A DNA stretch of 35,476 nucleotides from Gammaproteobacteria bacterium (lineage in GTDB: Bacteria > Pseudomonadota > Gammaproteobacteria > Steroidobacterales > Steroidobacteraceae): positions 1 to 35,476 of the forward strand of contig PLET01000098.1 in NCBI GenBank assembly GCA_003137095.1, in the 5' to 3' direction. Position numbers and translations under genes: made by a program. Below, piece after piece: positions 17,891 through 25,495 of the stretch (its first letter is position 1; every line of letters begins with the position of its first letter). The notes below the pieces were generated by a model, which did no database searches, was not told the DNA's origin, and saw only the letters and a list, made by a program, of their open reading frames with translations.

Positions 17891-20169
17891 GCAGGCGCCT
17901 GCTGCCGCGCGTCTGCACCGGCCTCGATGATCTGCCCATAGCTGATGGCGGCATCGTTGACCGGCAGGCGCCGCGGCACCAGCACCTCGAATCCGGCCGC
18001 CTCCAGCAGCCTTTGTGCCGCTTCGGTCAGGACACGGTTCTGGAACACCCCGCCGCCGAGACCGACGCGCTCGACACCGGTTTGCGCGCGTACCGCGAGC
18101 GCCTGATCGCACAGCGCCGCCGCCAGCGTCGCGTGCAGCAGCGCCGCGCGCCGCGGCCGCGACAGGCGCGCATCGAGCAGGGTCGCGAGCAGCGGCGTCC
18201 AGTCGCTGCGCCACACACCGAAACCGTCCCGTTCGAGCGGCAGGGCGATCGGCTCGCACGTCCCCTCGCACAGCGACTCCAGCAGCATGGGTGCCTCGCC
18301 TTCGTAGCTCGTCTGCAGGCACACCCCGAGCAAGGCCGCCGCGGCATCGAACAGGCGCCCCACGGCCGTCGTCAGATGGGTGTTCACACCGGCGTCGAAG
18401 GCCTGTCGCAGCAGCGGGCCGCCGCGCCGTTCGCCCGGCGGCCAGACCCGGCCCGTCTCCCAGCACAATCCCAGTGCGGAGCGCCACGGCTCACGCGCCG
18501 CGCGCTCGCCCCCGCACAGCCGGAATGGACGGAAGCTCGCCACACGCCGCCAGTGGCCGGGCCGGCCCAGCAGCGCTTCGCCGCCCCACAGTGTGCCGTC
18601 CGGCCCGAGCCCGACCCCATCCCAGGCGAAACACAGCAGCGGCGAGCGGCTCGGATATTCGCCTGCCACTGCGCCGGCGTGCGCGTGGTGATGCCAGATC
18701 GCGCGCGCCGGCCAGCCGCCGGCGCGCGCCCAGCGTGTGTTCGGAAAGTCGGGATGCGCATCGTGCACGACGCAGCGGGCGCGCACCCCGTACAGCTGCT
18801 GCAGGTCGGCGGCGACTTGCGCAAACACCTCGCGGCCCCGGGGACTCGAGAGATCGCCGATGTGCGGCGAGACCACGACGCGCCTGCCCCATGCCAGCGC
18901 CACGGTGGTCTTGAGGTAGGCCCCCACGGCCAGCGTGGGCACATCCATTTCCATGGGCAGATCGAGTTCGAGGGGCGCCGTTCCCCGGCCGAGGCGCACG
19001 GGGCGCAGGGCAGCGCCCATCACGCGCACCACGGGATCCTCCGCCGCTCGTGCAATCGGCCGGTCATGGTGCAGGAAGCCGTCCGCGACTGCGCCGAGCC
19101 GCGCTTCGGCCGCCTCGGGTTCGGTCAGCACGGGCTCGCCGCTCAAGTTGGCGGAGGTTGCCACCAGCGCCCCGCCGAAGTCCCCGAGCAGCAGATGATG
19201 CAGGGGACTGTAGGGCAGCATGAGCGCCAGTTCCCGCAGCCCGGGCGCAATGCCGGCGGCGAGCGGTGCGCCGCGCGGGCTGGCCAGCACGATCGGCCGT
19301 GCCGCAGCACGCAGCGCCTGCGCCTCGAGCGGCGTGATCATCGCGAGCCGGCGGGCATGATCCAGGCCGTCACGGCCGCACCAGGGCACCATCACGCCCA
19401 GAGGTTTGCCGGGCCGGGCCTTGCGCAGCCTGAGCCGTTCGACCGATGCGCCATCGCCGGCATCGCAAAACAGGTGGTAGCCGCCGACGCCGCGCACCGC
19501 GACGATCAGGCCTGCACGCAGGGCGGCCACCGCCGCGGCCAGGGCCGCCCCGTTGCCGTCGATCTCGAGGGCTCCATGACGCCACCGCAGGCGTGGACCA
19601 CAGGCGGCGCAGGCCAGCGGTTGGGCGTGGAATCGCCGGTCGAGCGGATTCGAATACTCCGCGGCACAAGCGGCACACAGCGCGAACTGCGCCAGCGTGG
19701 TGTTCGGTCGGTCGTAAGGCAGCGCACGAATCACGGTGTAGCGCGGCCCGCATTGCGTACAGTTGATGAAGGGATAACGGTGGCGCCGCGCCAGCGGGTC
19801 GCGCATCTCCTGCAGGCAATCCGCGCACGGGCCCAGATCCGCGGGGATGTGCACGCCGCGCGACGCGCCGCCGCTGCTCCGTTCGATGCGAAACAGCTCG
19901 CACGCTTCGGGTGGGGCGGCGCGCACATCGAGCATCCTGGGGGCGGCGGCCGGCGGCGCCAGCAACAGCAGCGCTTTACCGAACACCCGCAATCTTGCGG
20001 GTACTCCTTGGGCGTGGATCTGCACCTCGCCGCCGTCGTTGCGCACCCAGCCGGCGAGTTCGAGGCGATGGGCAAGTCGATACACGAAGGGCCGGAAGCC
20101 CACGCCCTGGACCCGCCCGCCGATCCGCCAGCGCTGCGCGGCGGGGATCTGTCCGGCGGCGGCGCTCAT
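17887..20169 (-). CDS. hypF: Hydrogenase maturation carbamoyltransferase HypF
   Basis: Makes the carbamoyl group for the cyanide ligands from carbamoyl phosphate and ATP, and loads it on HypE. The 760 residues show all domains: acylphosphatase-like (RIGGRVQGVGFRPFVYRLA, 15-33), two zinc fingers (CADC...CTQC and CAAC...CAAC, ~114-190), a YrdC-like domain (~200-385; KARPGKPLGVM, VATSANLSGEP) and a Kae1-like domain (VVHDAHPDFPNTRWA, HHHAHAGAV, GLGGGVFQNRVL). Length is normal. The start overlaps the hypX stop (ATGA). Confidence 0.97.
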   Translation of the reverse strand: MSAAAGQIPAAQRWRIGGRVQGVGFRPFVYRLAHRLELAGWVRNDGGEVQIHAQGVPARLRVFGKALLLLAPPAAAPRMLDVRAAPPEACELFRIERSSGGASRGVHIPADLGPCADCLQEMRDPLARRHRYPFINCTQCGPRYTVIRALPYDRPNTTLAQFALCAACAAEYSNPLDRRFHAQPLACAACGPRLRWRHGALEIDGNGAALAAAVAALRAGLIVAVRGVGGYHLFCDAGDGASVERLRLRKARPGKPLGVMVPWCGRDGLDHARRLAMITPLEAQALRAAARPIVLASPRGAPLAAGIAPGLRELALMLPYSPLHHLLLGDFGGALVATSANLSGEPVLTEPEAAEARLGAVADGFLHHDRPIARAAEDPVVRVMGAALRPVRLGRGTAPLELDLPMEMDVPTLAVGAYLKTTVALAWGRRVVVSPHIGDLSSPRGREVFAQVAADLQQLYGVRARCVVHDAHPDFPNTRWARAGGWPARAIWHHHAHAGAVAGEYPSRSPLLCFAWDGVGLGPDGTLWGGEALLGRPGHWRRVASFRPFRLCGGERAAREPWRSALGLCWETGRVWPPGERRGGPLLRQAFDAGVNTHLTTAVGRLFDAAAALLGVCLQTSYEGEAPMLLESLCEGTCEPIALPLERDGFGVWRSDWTPLLATLLDARLSRPRRAALLHATLAAALCDQALAVRAQTGVERVGLGGGVFQNRVLTEAAQRLLEAAGFEVLVPRRLPVNDAAISYGQIIEAGADARQQAPA

Positions 20170-21848
20170 GCCGAGCGGTGGCGGGCGAGGTGCAGCGGCG
20201 TCCAGGCGTGCGGCGTACGGTGCACGAATCGATGCCGTGCAATGTGGTAGCTCGGATCGAAACCATAGAAGTTCAAGTGCATCTGTGCCAGCTCCTGGTC
20301 GCGGTAGTCGGCGAGCGCACGCTTGCGCTCGTCATCGGCGCGGCACGCGCGCTTGTGCTGCAGCGCCGACTCGAACACGTCCTCGACGGCGAGGGCTTCG
20401 GCTTCACGCCTCACCATTTCCAGGAACCCGGCGTCGTCGGGTCCGGCGTGGTCGTCGATGAGCCCGAACGATCGGGCCCGTTCGGCACCCAGGGGCAGGC
20501 GCGATTCCATCAGCTCGCGGGCGCGCTCGGCGCCGACCCGCCGCGGCAGCAGGTAGGTCCAATATTCCGAGCCGTACAAGTTGCCCATGTTGCGATAGTG
20601 CGGGTTCAGGACCACGCTGCTGCGCGCCAGCACCCGGTCGGCCGCGAGCGCCAGAAACACTCCGCCCGCGGCGGCGTTGCCGCCCAAGGCGGCAATCGTC
20701 AGGTGGGTGTCCGTCAGCAGTATTTCCCGCGCCAGATCGTCGATTTGATTGATGTTGGCCCAGGACGCATCGGCGGGACTGTCGGCCGCCTCGATGCAGT
20801 GCAGGTGCATGCCGTTGCACCAAAAATCCGTTCCACCCATCAGCACGATGACCCGGGTCTGCTGCCGCCGCGCCTGCACGAAGGCCGAGCGCAGGCGTTC
20901 GCATTGTTGCTCGCCGAGCGCCCCGTTGTAGAAATCGAAATGCAGATAGCCGACGGCGGCGCGTTCGACATAGCGGATGTCGCCGCCTGCGGGCTGCCGG
21001 CCGCCGTCTCCCCAGCCCGGATCACGCGGCAGCGTCTGCGCCACCGCCCCCAGCGCGAGCGCGGCCGGCCGCTTGAAGCTTGGCGGCCCGTCGGCAGGCT
21101 GCAATTGCCCGATCCAGACGGCTCCATCCGGCGTGGCGCGGCACACCGAGTCGTGCCGCCGGGCGATCAGGTCGCCGGGCCGGCCGCTGCGCGCGGGCTC
21201 CGCATGCGCATCGAACAGTCGGAAGCGGCGGTGGTCCAGGACATCCTCGAGACCCGGATGGCCGTCGGCCGAGCGGATCTTGCGCAGCACGGTTGCCATG
21301 TCGTCGTGGCGCCAGTCGATGGCCCGCTGCGCCTGCGTCATCGCCGGCTGCCACGTCGCCGATCCGCCGGCCGGTTCGAACAACGGGCCGAGGCCGCTCG
21401 CGACGCGGGCAAGCGCCGCACGGACGGCGGTGACCGCGCCTTCCGTGACCTCATGGCGGTACAGGCTGCTCTTGCGCGCGGCGCGCATCTCGAAGGAGGC
21501 ACTTGCCCACACCGGACCGGCGTCGAGTTCGGCAACGGCCTGGATGACGGTGATCCCCCAGACCGGGACAGCGCGCAGGATCGCCCAGTCGAGTGCGGAC
21601 GGGCCGCGGTCCCCGGGAGGCCCCGGATGCACGATGAAGCAGCGATGCCGCTCCCAGACGGGGCGCGGAATGGCGCGTTTGAGAAAAGGCGCAAGCACCA
21701 CGTCCGGATGGAACAGTTGCGCCGCCTCGCAGGTGACGTCGTCGTGGATGTCGAACTCCACCGACAGCTCGTGCCCGTCGGCACGCAGCTCCACGTGCAG
21801 CCGCTGCGCCAGGCTGTTGAAGGCGTGCGCCAGCATCAGGATGCGCAT
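20166..21848 (-). CDS. hypX: HypX/HoxX, CO-forming [NiFe] hydrogenase maturation enzyme
   Basis: Fusion of two domains, 560 residues, as in Aquifex HypX and Ralstonia HoxX. Residues 1 to ~270 resemble formyl-tetrahydrofolate transferases (MRILMLAHAFNSLAQRLHVE, HPGPPGDRGPSALDWAI at 74-90); residues ~290-500 are an enoyl-CoA hydratase-like domain (YNGALGEQQCERL, VLMGGTDFWCNGMHLH, GGNAAAGGVFLALAADRVL, NPHYRNMGNLYGSEYWTYLLP). In the known family, formyl-THF is turned via formyl-CoA into the CO ligand of the active site, supporting hydrogenase assembly in air. The start at 21848 shares a base with the hypD stop (TGATG). It sits between hypD and hypF in the operon. Confidence 0.95.
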   Translation of the reverse strand: MRILMLAHAFNSLAQRLHVELRADGHELSVEFDIHDDVTCEAAQLFHPDVVLAPFLKRAIPRPVWERHRCFIVHPGPPGDRGPSALDWAILRAVPVWGITVIQAVAELDAGPVWASASFEMRAARKSSLYRHEVTEGAVTAVRAALARVASGLGPLFEPAGGSATWQPAMTQAQRAIDWRHDDMATVLRKIRSADGHPGLEDVLDHRRFRLFDAHAEPARSGRPGDLIARRHDSVCRATPDGAVWIGQLQPADGPPSFKRPAALALGAVAQTLPRDPGWGDGGRQPAGGDIRYVERAAVGYLHFDFYNGALGEQQCERLRSAFVQARRQQTRVIVLMGGTDFWCNGMHLHCIEAADSPADASWANINQIDDLAREILLTDTHLTIAALGGNAAAGGVFLALAADRVLARSSVVLNPHYRNMGNLYGSEYWTYLLPRRVGAERARELMESRLPLGAERARSFGLIDDHAGPDDAGFLEMVRREAEALAVEDVFESALQHKRACRADDERKRALADYRDQELAQMHLNFYGFDPSYHIARHRFVHRTPHAWTPLHLARHRSA

Positions 21849-22978
21849 CAGCCGGCCGCCGCCATGCCGCGACGGTATTGGTGGTACGCGGCGCAGGCGC
21901 CCTCCGCGGACACCATGCAGGAGCCGATGGGATCGCGCGGCGTGCAGGTCGTGCCGAAGAGCGCACAATCGGTGGGCTTCTTGGCGCCGCGTATGATGGC
22001 CTTGCACTGACAGGCGGCATTCTCCCGCACCGCGTGCGTCGTGAGATCGAAGCGCCGCTCGGCGTCGAAGTCCGAATACCGGCTCTTGATGCGCAATCCG
22101 CTGTACGGCAGCTCACCGAGGCCGCGCCACTCGAATTGCGGCCGCAGCTCGAACACTTCCGCGACCAGATTCTGCGCCTTGCGATTGCCGAGGCGGGTCA
22201 CTCCGCGGGTGAACTGGTTCTCGACGCTGGCGCGGCCCGCGTTGAGCTGGCGCACCAGCATCAGGATCGCCTGCAGCACGTCCAGGGGCTCGAAGCCGGC
22301 GATCACCACGGGCCGCCGGTATTCCTGTGCGAAGAATTCATACGGCCCGCTGCCGATCACGGCGCTGACGTGCGACGGGCCGATGAACCCGTCCACGCGG
22401 ACCTTGCCCCACTCGCGCACTTCGGGTGAATCGAGGATGCTCTGGATCGCCGCGGGCGTCACCACGTGATTGCAATACACGCTGAAATTCGTCAGGCCAC
22501 GCCGCTGCGCCTGAAGAATCAGGTGCGCGGTCGCCGGCGTCGTCGTCTCGAAGCCGATGGCGAAGAATACGACCTGCCGATCCGGGTGCGCCGCGGCGAT
22601 GTCCAGGCCCTCGAGCGCCGAGTAGGCCATGCGCACATCCGCACCCTGCGCACGCGCCTTGAGCAGGCTGCGGCGACGCGAACCGGGCACCCGCAGCATG
22701 TCGCCGTAGCTCACCAGCGTGATGCCGGGTCGCAGGCAAAGTTCGATGGCCGCGTCCAGACGCGGCACGGCGAGCACACAAACCGGACAACCGGGGCCGT
22801 GCACCAGGTGCACGTTGCCGGGCAGCAGGTCCTGCACCCCATAGCGGAAAATCGCATGCGTATGGCCGCCGCAGAACTCCATCAGGTGATATTGGCGGCC
22901 GGGATCGGCGTCGGCCACGAGCCGCCGCGACAGCGCCGCCGCGGCGGCTCCGTCACGAAAGCCGCGTATGTAGCGCAT
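21848..22978 (-). CDS. hypD: Hydrogenase maturation iron-sulfur protein HypD
   Basis: With HypC, forms the scaffold on which Fe(CN)2CO is assembled. It has 376 residues and the conserved elements FCGGHTHAIFRYG, LVHGPGCPVCV, SYGDMLRVPGS, GFETTTP and GFIGPSHV, plus a C-terminal [4Fe-4S]/cysteine region (CQCKAIIRGAKKPTDCALFGTTC split over two helices, then DPIGSCMVSAEGACAAY). The start MRYIRGFRDG overlaps the end of hypC by 26 bases. The annotated ATG is the usual N-terminus; the frame's upstream extension lies inside hypC. Confidence 0.97.
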   Translation of the reverse strand: MRYIRGFRDGAAAAALSRRLVADADPGRQYHLMEFCGGHTHAIFRYGVQDLLPGNVHLVHGPGCPVCVLAVPRLDAAIELCLRPGITLVSYGDMLRVPGSRRRSLLKARAQGADVRMAYSALEGLDIAAAHPDRQVVFFAIGFETTTPATAHLILQAQRRGLTNFSVYCNHVVTPAAIQSILDSPEVREWGKVRVDGFIGPSHVSAVIGSGPYEFFAQEYRRPVVIAGFEPLDVLQAILMLVRQLNAGRASVENQFTRGVTRLGNRKAQNLVAEVFELRPQFEWRGLGELPYSGLRIKSRYSDFDAERRFDLTTHAVRENAACQCKAIIRGAKKPTDCALFGTTCTPRDPIGSCMVSAEGACAAYHQYRRGMAAAG

Positions 22979-23210
22979 GGCCCGGATTGCGCAGCTGGTC
23001 GGCAATCTCATCGAACAGCGCCAGGCTCTTTTCCGCCTCGGCGACGTCGAGCCGGGATATGGCGAAGCCGGCGTGCACGATGACGTAATCGCCGACCGCG
23101 ACACCATCGACCAGCGCCAGCGAAACCCGGGTGTGCACCCCGCCCACTTCGATTTGCGCCCAATCGTCCTCGAAGAGGGCGGCAACCCGCGCCGGAACGG
23201 CGAGGCACAT
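22953..23210 (-). CDS. hypC: Hydrogenase assembly chaperone HypC
   Basis: An 85-residue HypC/HupF chaperone that carries the Fe(CN)2CO group from HypD to the hydrogenase large-subunit precursor. The N-terminus MCLAVPARV carries the essential Cys2, and GGVHTRVSLALVDGVAVGDYVIVHAGFAIS is the conserved barrel (written in two pieces in the family profile). Starts three bases after hypB and overlaps hypD by 26 bases. A single HypC-type gene is present, so the large subunit here has no dedicated HupF copy in the window. Confidence 0.96.
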   Translation of the reverse strand: MCLAVPARVAALFEDDWAQIEVGGVHTRVSLALVDGVAVGDYVIVHAGFAISRLDVAEAEKSLALFDEIADQLRNPGHALHTRLS

Positions 23211-23213
23211 GGA

Positions 23214-23957
23214 TCAGGCCTCCATCATGGCGTCGACCCGCGGCGCGCGCAGCGGCGCTGCACGTCTGGCGCGCAGCTCGCATTCGAGCCAGTGCAGCCA
23301 CTCGCCGAGGGCCGGCGCACGCCGTGCCGCCGTGTGGATCATCGGCACGCCGCCGCCCAGCGCCCGCAGCGCGGTCGCGGCGCGCGCCGGATCGAAATCA
23401 TCCAGCACGTCGAGCAAATCCGTCTTGCTCAGCACCACCAGATCGCTCGCCCGGAAGATCACCGGATATTTTGCCGGTTTGTCATCGCCCTCGGTGACGC
23501 TCAGCAGGGTGACGTTACGGTGCTGACCGAGATCGAACCCGGCCGGGCACACCAGGTTGCCGACGTTCTCGATGAACAGCAGATCGAGGCCGGCGAGCGG
23601 CAGTTCGTGCAGCGCGGCGTGCACCAACTGCGCATCCAGATGGCAAGCGCTGCCGGTGGTGATCTGCAGCGCCGGAACGCCGTGCGCGCGAATGCGGGCG
23701 GCGTCGTTGTCGGTTTCCAGATCTCCCTCGATGACGGCGATGCGATAGCGCTCGCGCAGGGCCACGATGGTCGCCTCCAGCAGTGCGGTCTTGCCGGCGC
23801 CGGGCGAGGACATCAGATTGACCACCAGCACACGATGCCGGTCGAAATGCTCGCGATTGTGCGCCGCCGCCCGGTCATTCGCGGCGAGCAGACCCTGCAG
23901 CACGTCGATCGTGACGGTGTCCGCGGGTTTCATGGCGCAGCCACAGGTGTTGCACAT
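23214..23957 (-). CDS. hypB: Hydrogenase nickel-insertion GTPase HypB
   Basis: GTPase that inserts nickel together with HypA, 247 residues. The N-terminal metal-binding motif MCNTCGC is intact, the P-loop is SSPGAGKT (50-57), and EGDLETDNDA, ENVGNLVCPAGFDLG and VLSKTDLLD are the switch and guanine-recognition regions. There is no histidine-rich nickel-storage stretch after the first motif, unlike HypB of rhizobia. The start MCNTCGC has GGGAGG five bases upstream, fixing it against the longer frame from 24092. Follows hypA after 19 bases. Confidence 0.97.
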   Translation of the reverse strand: MCNTCGCAMKPADTVTIDVLQGLLAANDRAAAHNREHFDRHRVLVVNLMSSPGAGKTALLEATIVALRERYRIAVIEGDLETDNDAARIRAHGVPALQITTGSACHLDAQLVHAALHELPLAGLDLLFIENVGNLVCPAGFDLGQHRNVTLLSVTEGDDKPAKYPVIFRASDLVVLSKTDLLDVLDDFDPARAATALRALGGGVPMIHTAARRAPALGEWLHWLECELRARRAAPLRAPRVDAMMEA

Positions 23958-23976
23958 GCTCGCCTCCCTAAGGGGC

Positions 23977-24417
23977 TCACGCGGTCGCGCCGGGGCCGCT
24001 CGCGCGCGCCCGGCGCCGCAGCAGCCCGGACGGCTCCGGAACCGGCGGCAGCTGCGCAAGCTCCGGCAGCCCCGCCAGCCGCAATTCGACATCGCGCAGG
24101 CGCAGGTCTTCGCCGGCCACCACCCGGGTGCGGTAACCGCCGCATTGCGTGCAGATCAGGCGGTTCGGCGCAGCCGGTGACTCGGTGCCGCAGGCCAGGC
24201 ACTCGATCCGCACGCCGGTTGATTCGATCCGCAGGGCGGCCGTTGCCGCGCAGCTGCCGGCGCGCATGACCGCGAATGCCGCGGTGAGCAGCGCCGGATC
24301 GACGCCGGCGAGCGCGCCGATTTCGATGGTCACCCGCTCGACCGCAGCGGCGCCGTTGACGGCGGCGATTTCAGCGACGCGAATCAGCAACGCCTGGCAG
24401 ATCGACAGTTCATGCAT
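23977..24417 (-). CDS. hypA: Hydrogenase nickel metallochaperone HypA
   Basis: Delivers nickel to the hydrogenase large subunit with HypB. The N-terminus MHELSICQALL holds the nickel ligands His2 and Glu3, and the zinc site is two CxxC motifs (CLAC and CTQC). It has 146 residues, about 30 more than usual; the extra residues form a C-terminal tail (ELRLAGLPELAQLPPVPEP then an Arg-rich end) after the normal fold. The second of two adjacent ATGs (24417) fits the family N-terminus and has AGGA eight bases upstream. First gene of the hyp operon and divergent from the hydrogenase operon. Confidence 0.93.
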   Translation of the reverse strand: MHELSICQALLIRVAEIAAVNGAAAVERVTIEIGALAGVDPALLTAAFAVMRAGSCAATAALRIESTGVRIECLACGTESPAAPNRLICTQCGGYRTRVVAGEDLRLRDVELRLAGLPELAQLPPVPEPSGLLRRRARASGPGATA

Positions 24418-24452
24418 CATCGGAATCCTAGGGCGTGGAGCGCTCACCTGTA

Positions 24453-24468
24453 TGTACGCCAGCGTACA
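24453..24468. promoter_or_regulatory. Perfect palindrome in the hyp/hydrogenase divergent promoter, candidate operator
   Basis: TGTACGC and GCGTACA (seven bases each, two-base spacer CA) form a perfect inverted repeat in the 107-base gap between hypA and the hydrogenase operon. It lies 36 bases before hypA and 57 before the endopeptidase start. The sequence, with the following GAC, recurs as a close variant at 31450-31468 in the other divergent region of this cluster. Size and symmetry suit a dimeric regulator. I found no sigma-54 -24/-12 pair in this gap. Confidence 0.6.
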
Positions 24469-24524
24469 GACCCGGCAGCCCGGCGGATGATCCCATTTCC
24501 GGCACATCGGCACGGGGGAATCGG

Positions 24525-25064
24525 TTGCAGCATCACACGCAAGATAATACCCCTGACTCCGGAAGCCCCGCGCTCCCGGCGCCGCGCACCGACGAATCCG
24601 GCGTGCTGGTGCTGGGCTTCGGCAATGTGCTGCTGGGCGATGACGGGGCCGGCGTGCGGCTGGTCGAACGGCTGTGCCGGAATCTCGGTCCCGGGGCGGC
24701 GCAATTCGTCGACGGCGGCACCCTGAGCTTCAGCCTGCTGTCGCACGTCGGGGCAGCCGACTCGATGCTGCTGATCGACGCCGCCAATCTGCACCGCCCT
24801 GCCGGCACGGTCGAGGTGTTCGAAGGAGCCGTGATGGACGAATTCCTGTTGAGCACCCGCCGCCGCTCTGTCCATGAGGTCGGCCTGATCGACCTGCTGG
24901 ACACGGCACGCCTGCTCGGTTGCCTGCCGCCGCGGCGCGCGCTGCTGTGCATTCAGCCGCTGCGCATCGATTGGTGCGATGCGCTCTCGGCGCCGGTCGA
25001 CGCCGCCTTCCCCGGGGCGCTTGAGCGAGCCAAGGCCATCCTCGATGCCTGGAAATTGCCATGA
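24525..25064 (+). CDS. [NiFe] hydrogenase maturation endopeptidase (HyaD/HoxM family)
   Basis: Protease that removes the C-terminal tail of the large subunit after nickel insertion. The family signature VLGFGNVLLGDDGAGVRL carries the nickel-sensing Asp, followed by FVDGGTLSF, LLIDAANL and HEVGLIDLLD. Its target, the 15-residue tail after DPCLACAVH, is present in the large subunit downstream. The TTG at 24525 (GGGGGA six bases upstream) gives 179 residues; a GTG at 24435 would run through the palindromic operator, and a GTG at 24603 lacks a ribosome site. Unusually, it is first in the operon, ahead of the structural genes. Stop overlaps the next ATG. Confidence 0.92.
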   Translation: MQHHTQDNTPDSGSPALPAPRTDESGVLVLGFGNVLLGDDGAGVRLVERLCRNLGPGAAQFVDGGTLSFSLLSHVGAADSMLLIDAANLHRPAGTVEVFEGAVMDEFLLSTRRRSVHEVGLIDLLDTARLLGCLPPRRALLCIQPLRIDWCDALSAPVDAAFPGALERAKAILDAWKLP

Positions 25065-25495
25065 GCCGCCTCGCCGACATTCCGGTCAGGATCGAACCCG
25101 CGGTCCGAACCGGCGGCCTGGGCGGCGGGGTCACCGCGATCCTGGCCGAGCTGGCTGCCTTGCTGGAGCGGCTCGCGGAGCACGGCGACGCGGGCGCCAT
25201 CGACCTGCGCAGCCTGCCGATGAGCGCGCAGGACCGCGCGGCATTGCAGGCGGTGCTGGGAGAGGGCGAAGTTCAGGCCACACTGCAGGCGGACGGCGCA
25301 TCGAGCATCCGTGAAACCCAGGTCGCGGGCGTGTGGTGGATCGAACACCGGGATCGGCACGGCGAGATCATCGCCGAACTGCTGGAAGTGGCCGCCGTAC
25401 CGCTGATCCTCGGCCGGGCGGCCGATGAGATCGCCGCCGCCGCACGGCGTCTGCGCGCCGGCATCACGGTGGCGGCGGCGACCGGGCAGCCATGA
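25061..25495 (+). CDS. HupH/HyaF C-terminal-domain-like hydrogenase assembly protein
   Basis: A 144-residue cytosolic protein. ALQAVLGEGEVQATLQADGAS then IRETQVAGVWWIEHRDRHGEII matches the repeated C-terminal domain of HupH/HyaF/HoxQ, proteins that assist small-subunit maturation or Tat export. Only one copy is visible here, against about 280 residues and two copies in HoxQ. The HyaE/HoxO thioredoxin-like partner is missing. It overlaps both neighbours by four bases and directly precedes the Tat-exported small subunit, fitting a chaperone role. The assignment rests on this motif and context. Confidence 0.72.
   Translation: MSRLADIPVRIEPAVRTGGLGGGVTAILAELAALLERLAEHGDAGAIDLRSLPMSAQDRAALQAVLGEGEVQATLQADGASSIRETQVAGVWWIEHRDRHGEIIAELLEVAAVPLILGRAADEIAAAARRLRAGITVAAATGQP

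Noticed and set aside
18013-20250. 745-residue open frame on the plus strand opposite hypF
   Set aside because: Arg/Gln/His-rich with no domain; hypF on the other strand has all expected motifs.
24418-24524. Sigma-54 promoter, common for hydrogenase operons (CGGCAC and TTGCAG are present)
   Set aside because: The GG and GC elements are 16 bases apart rather than the required 10 on the plus strand, and no better pair exists on the minus strand.
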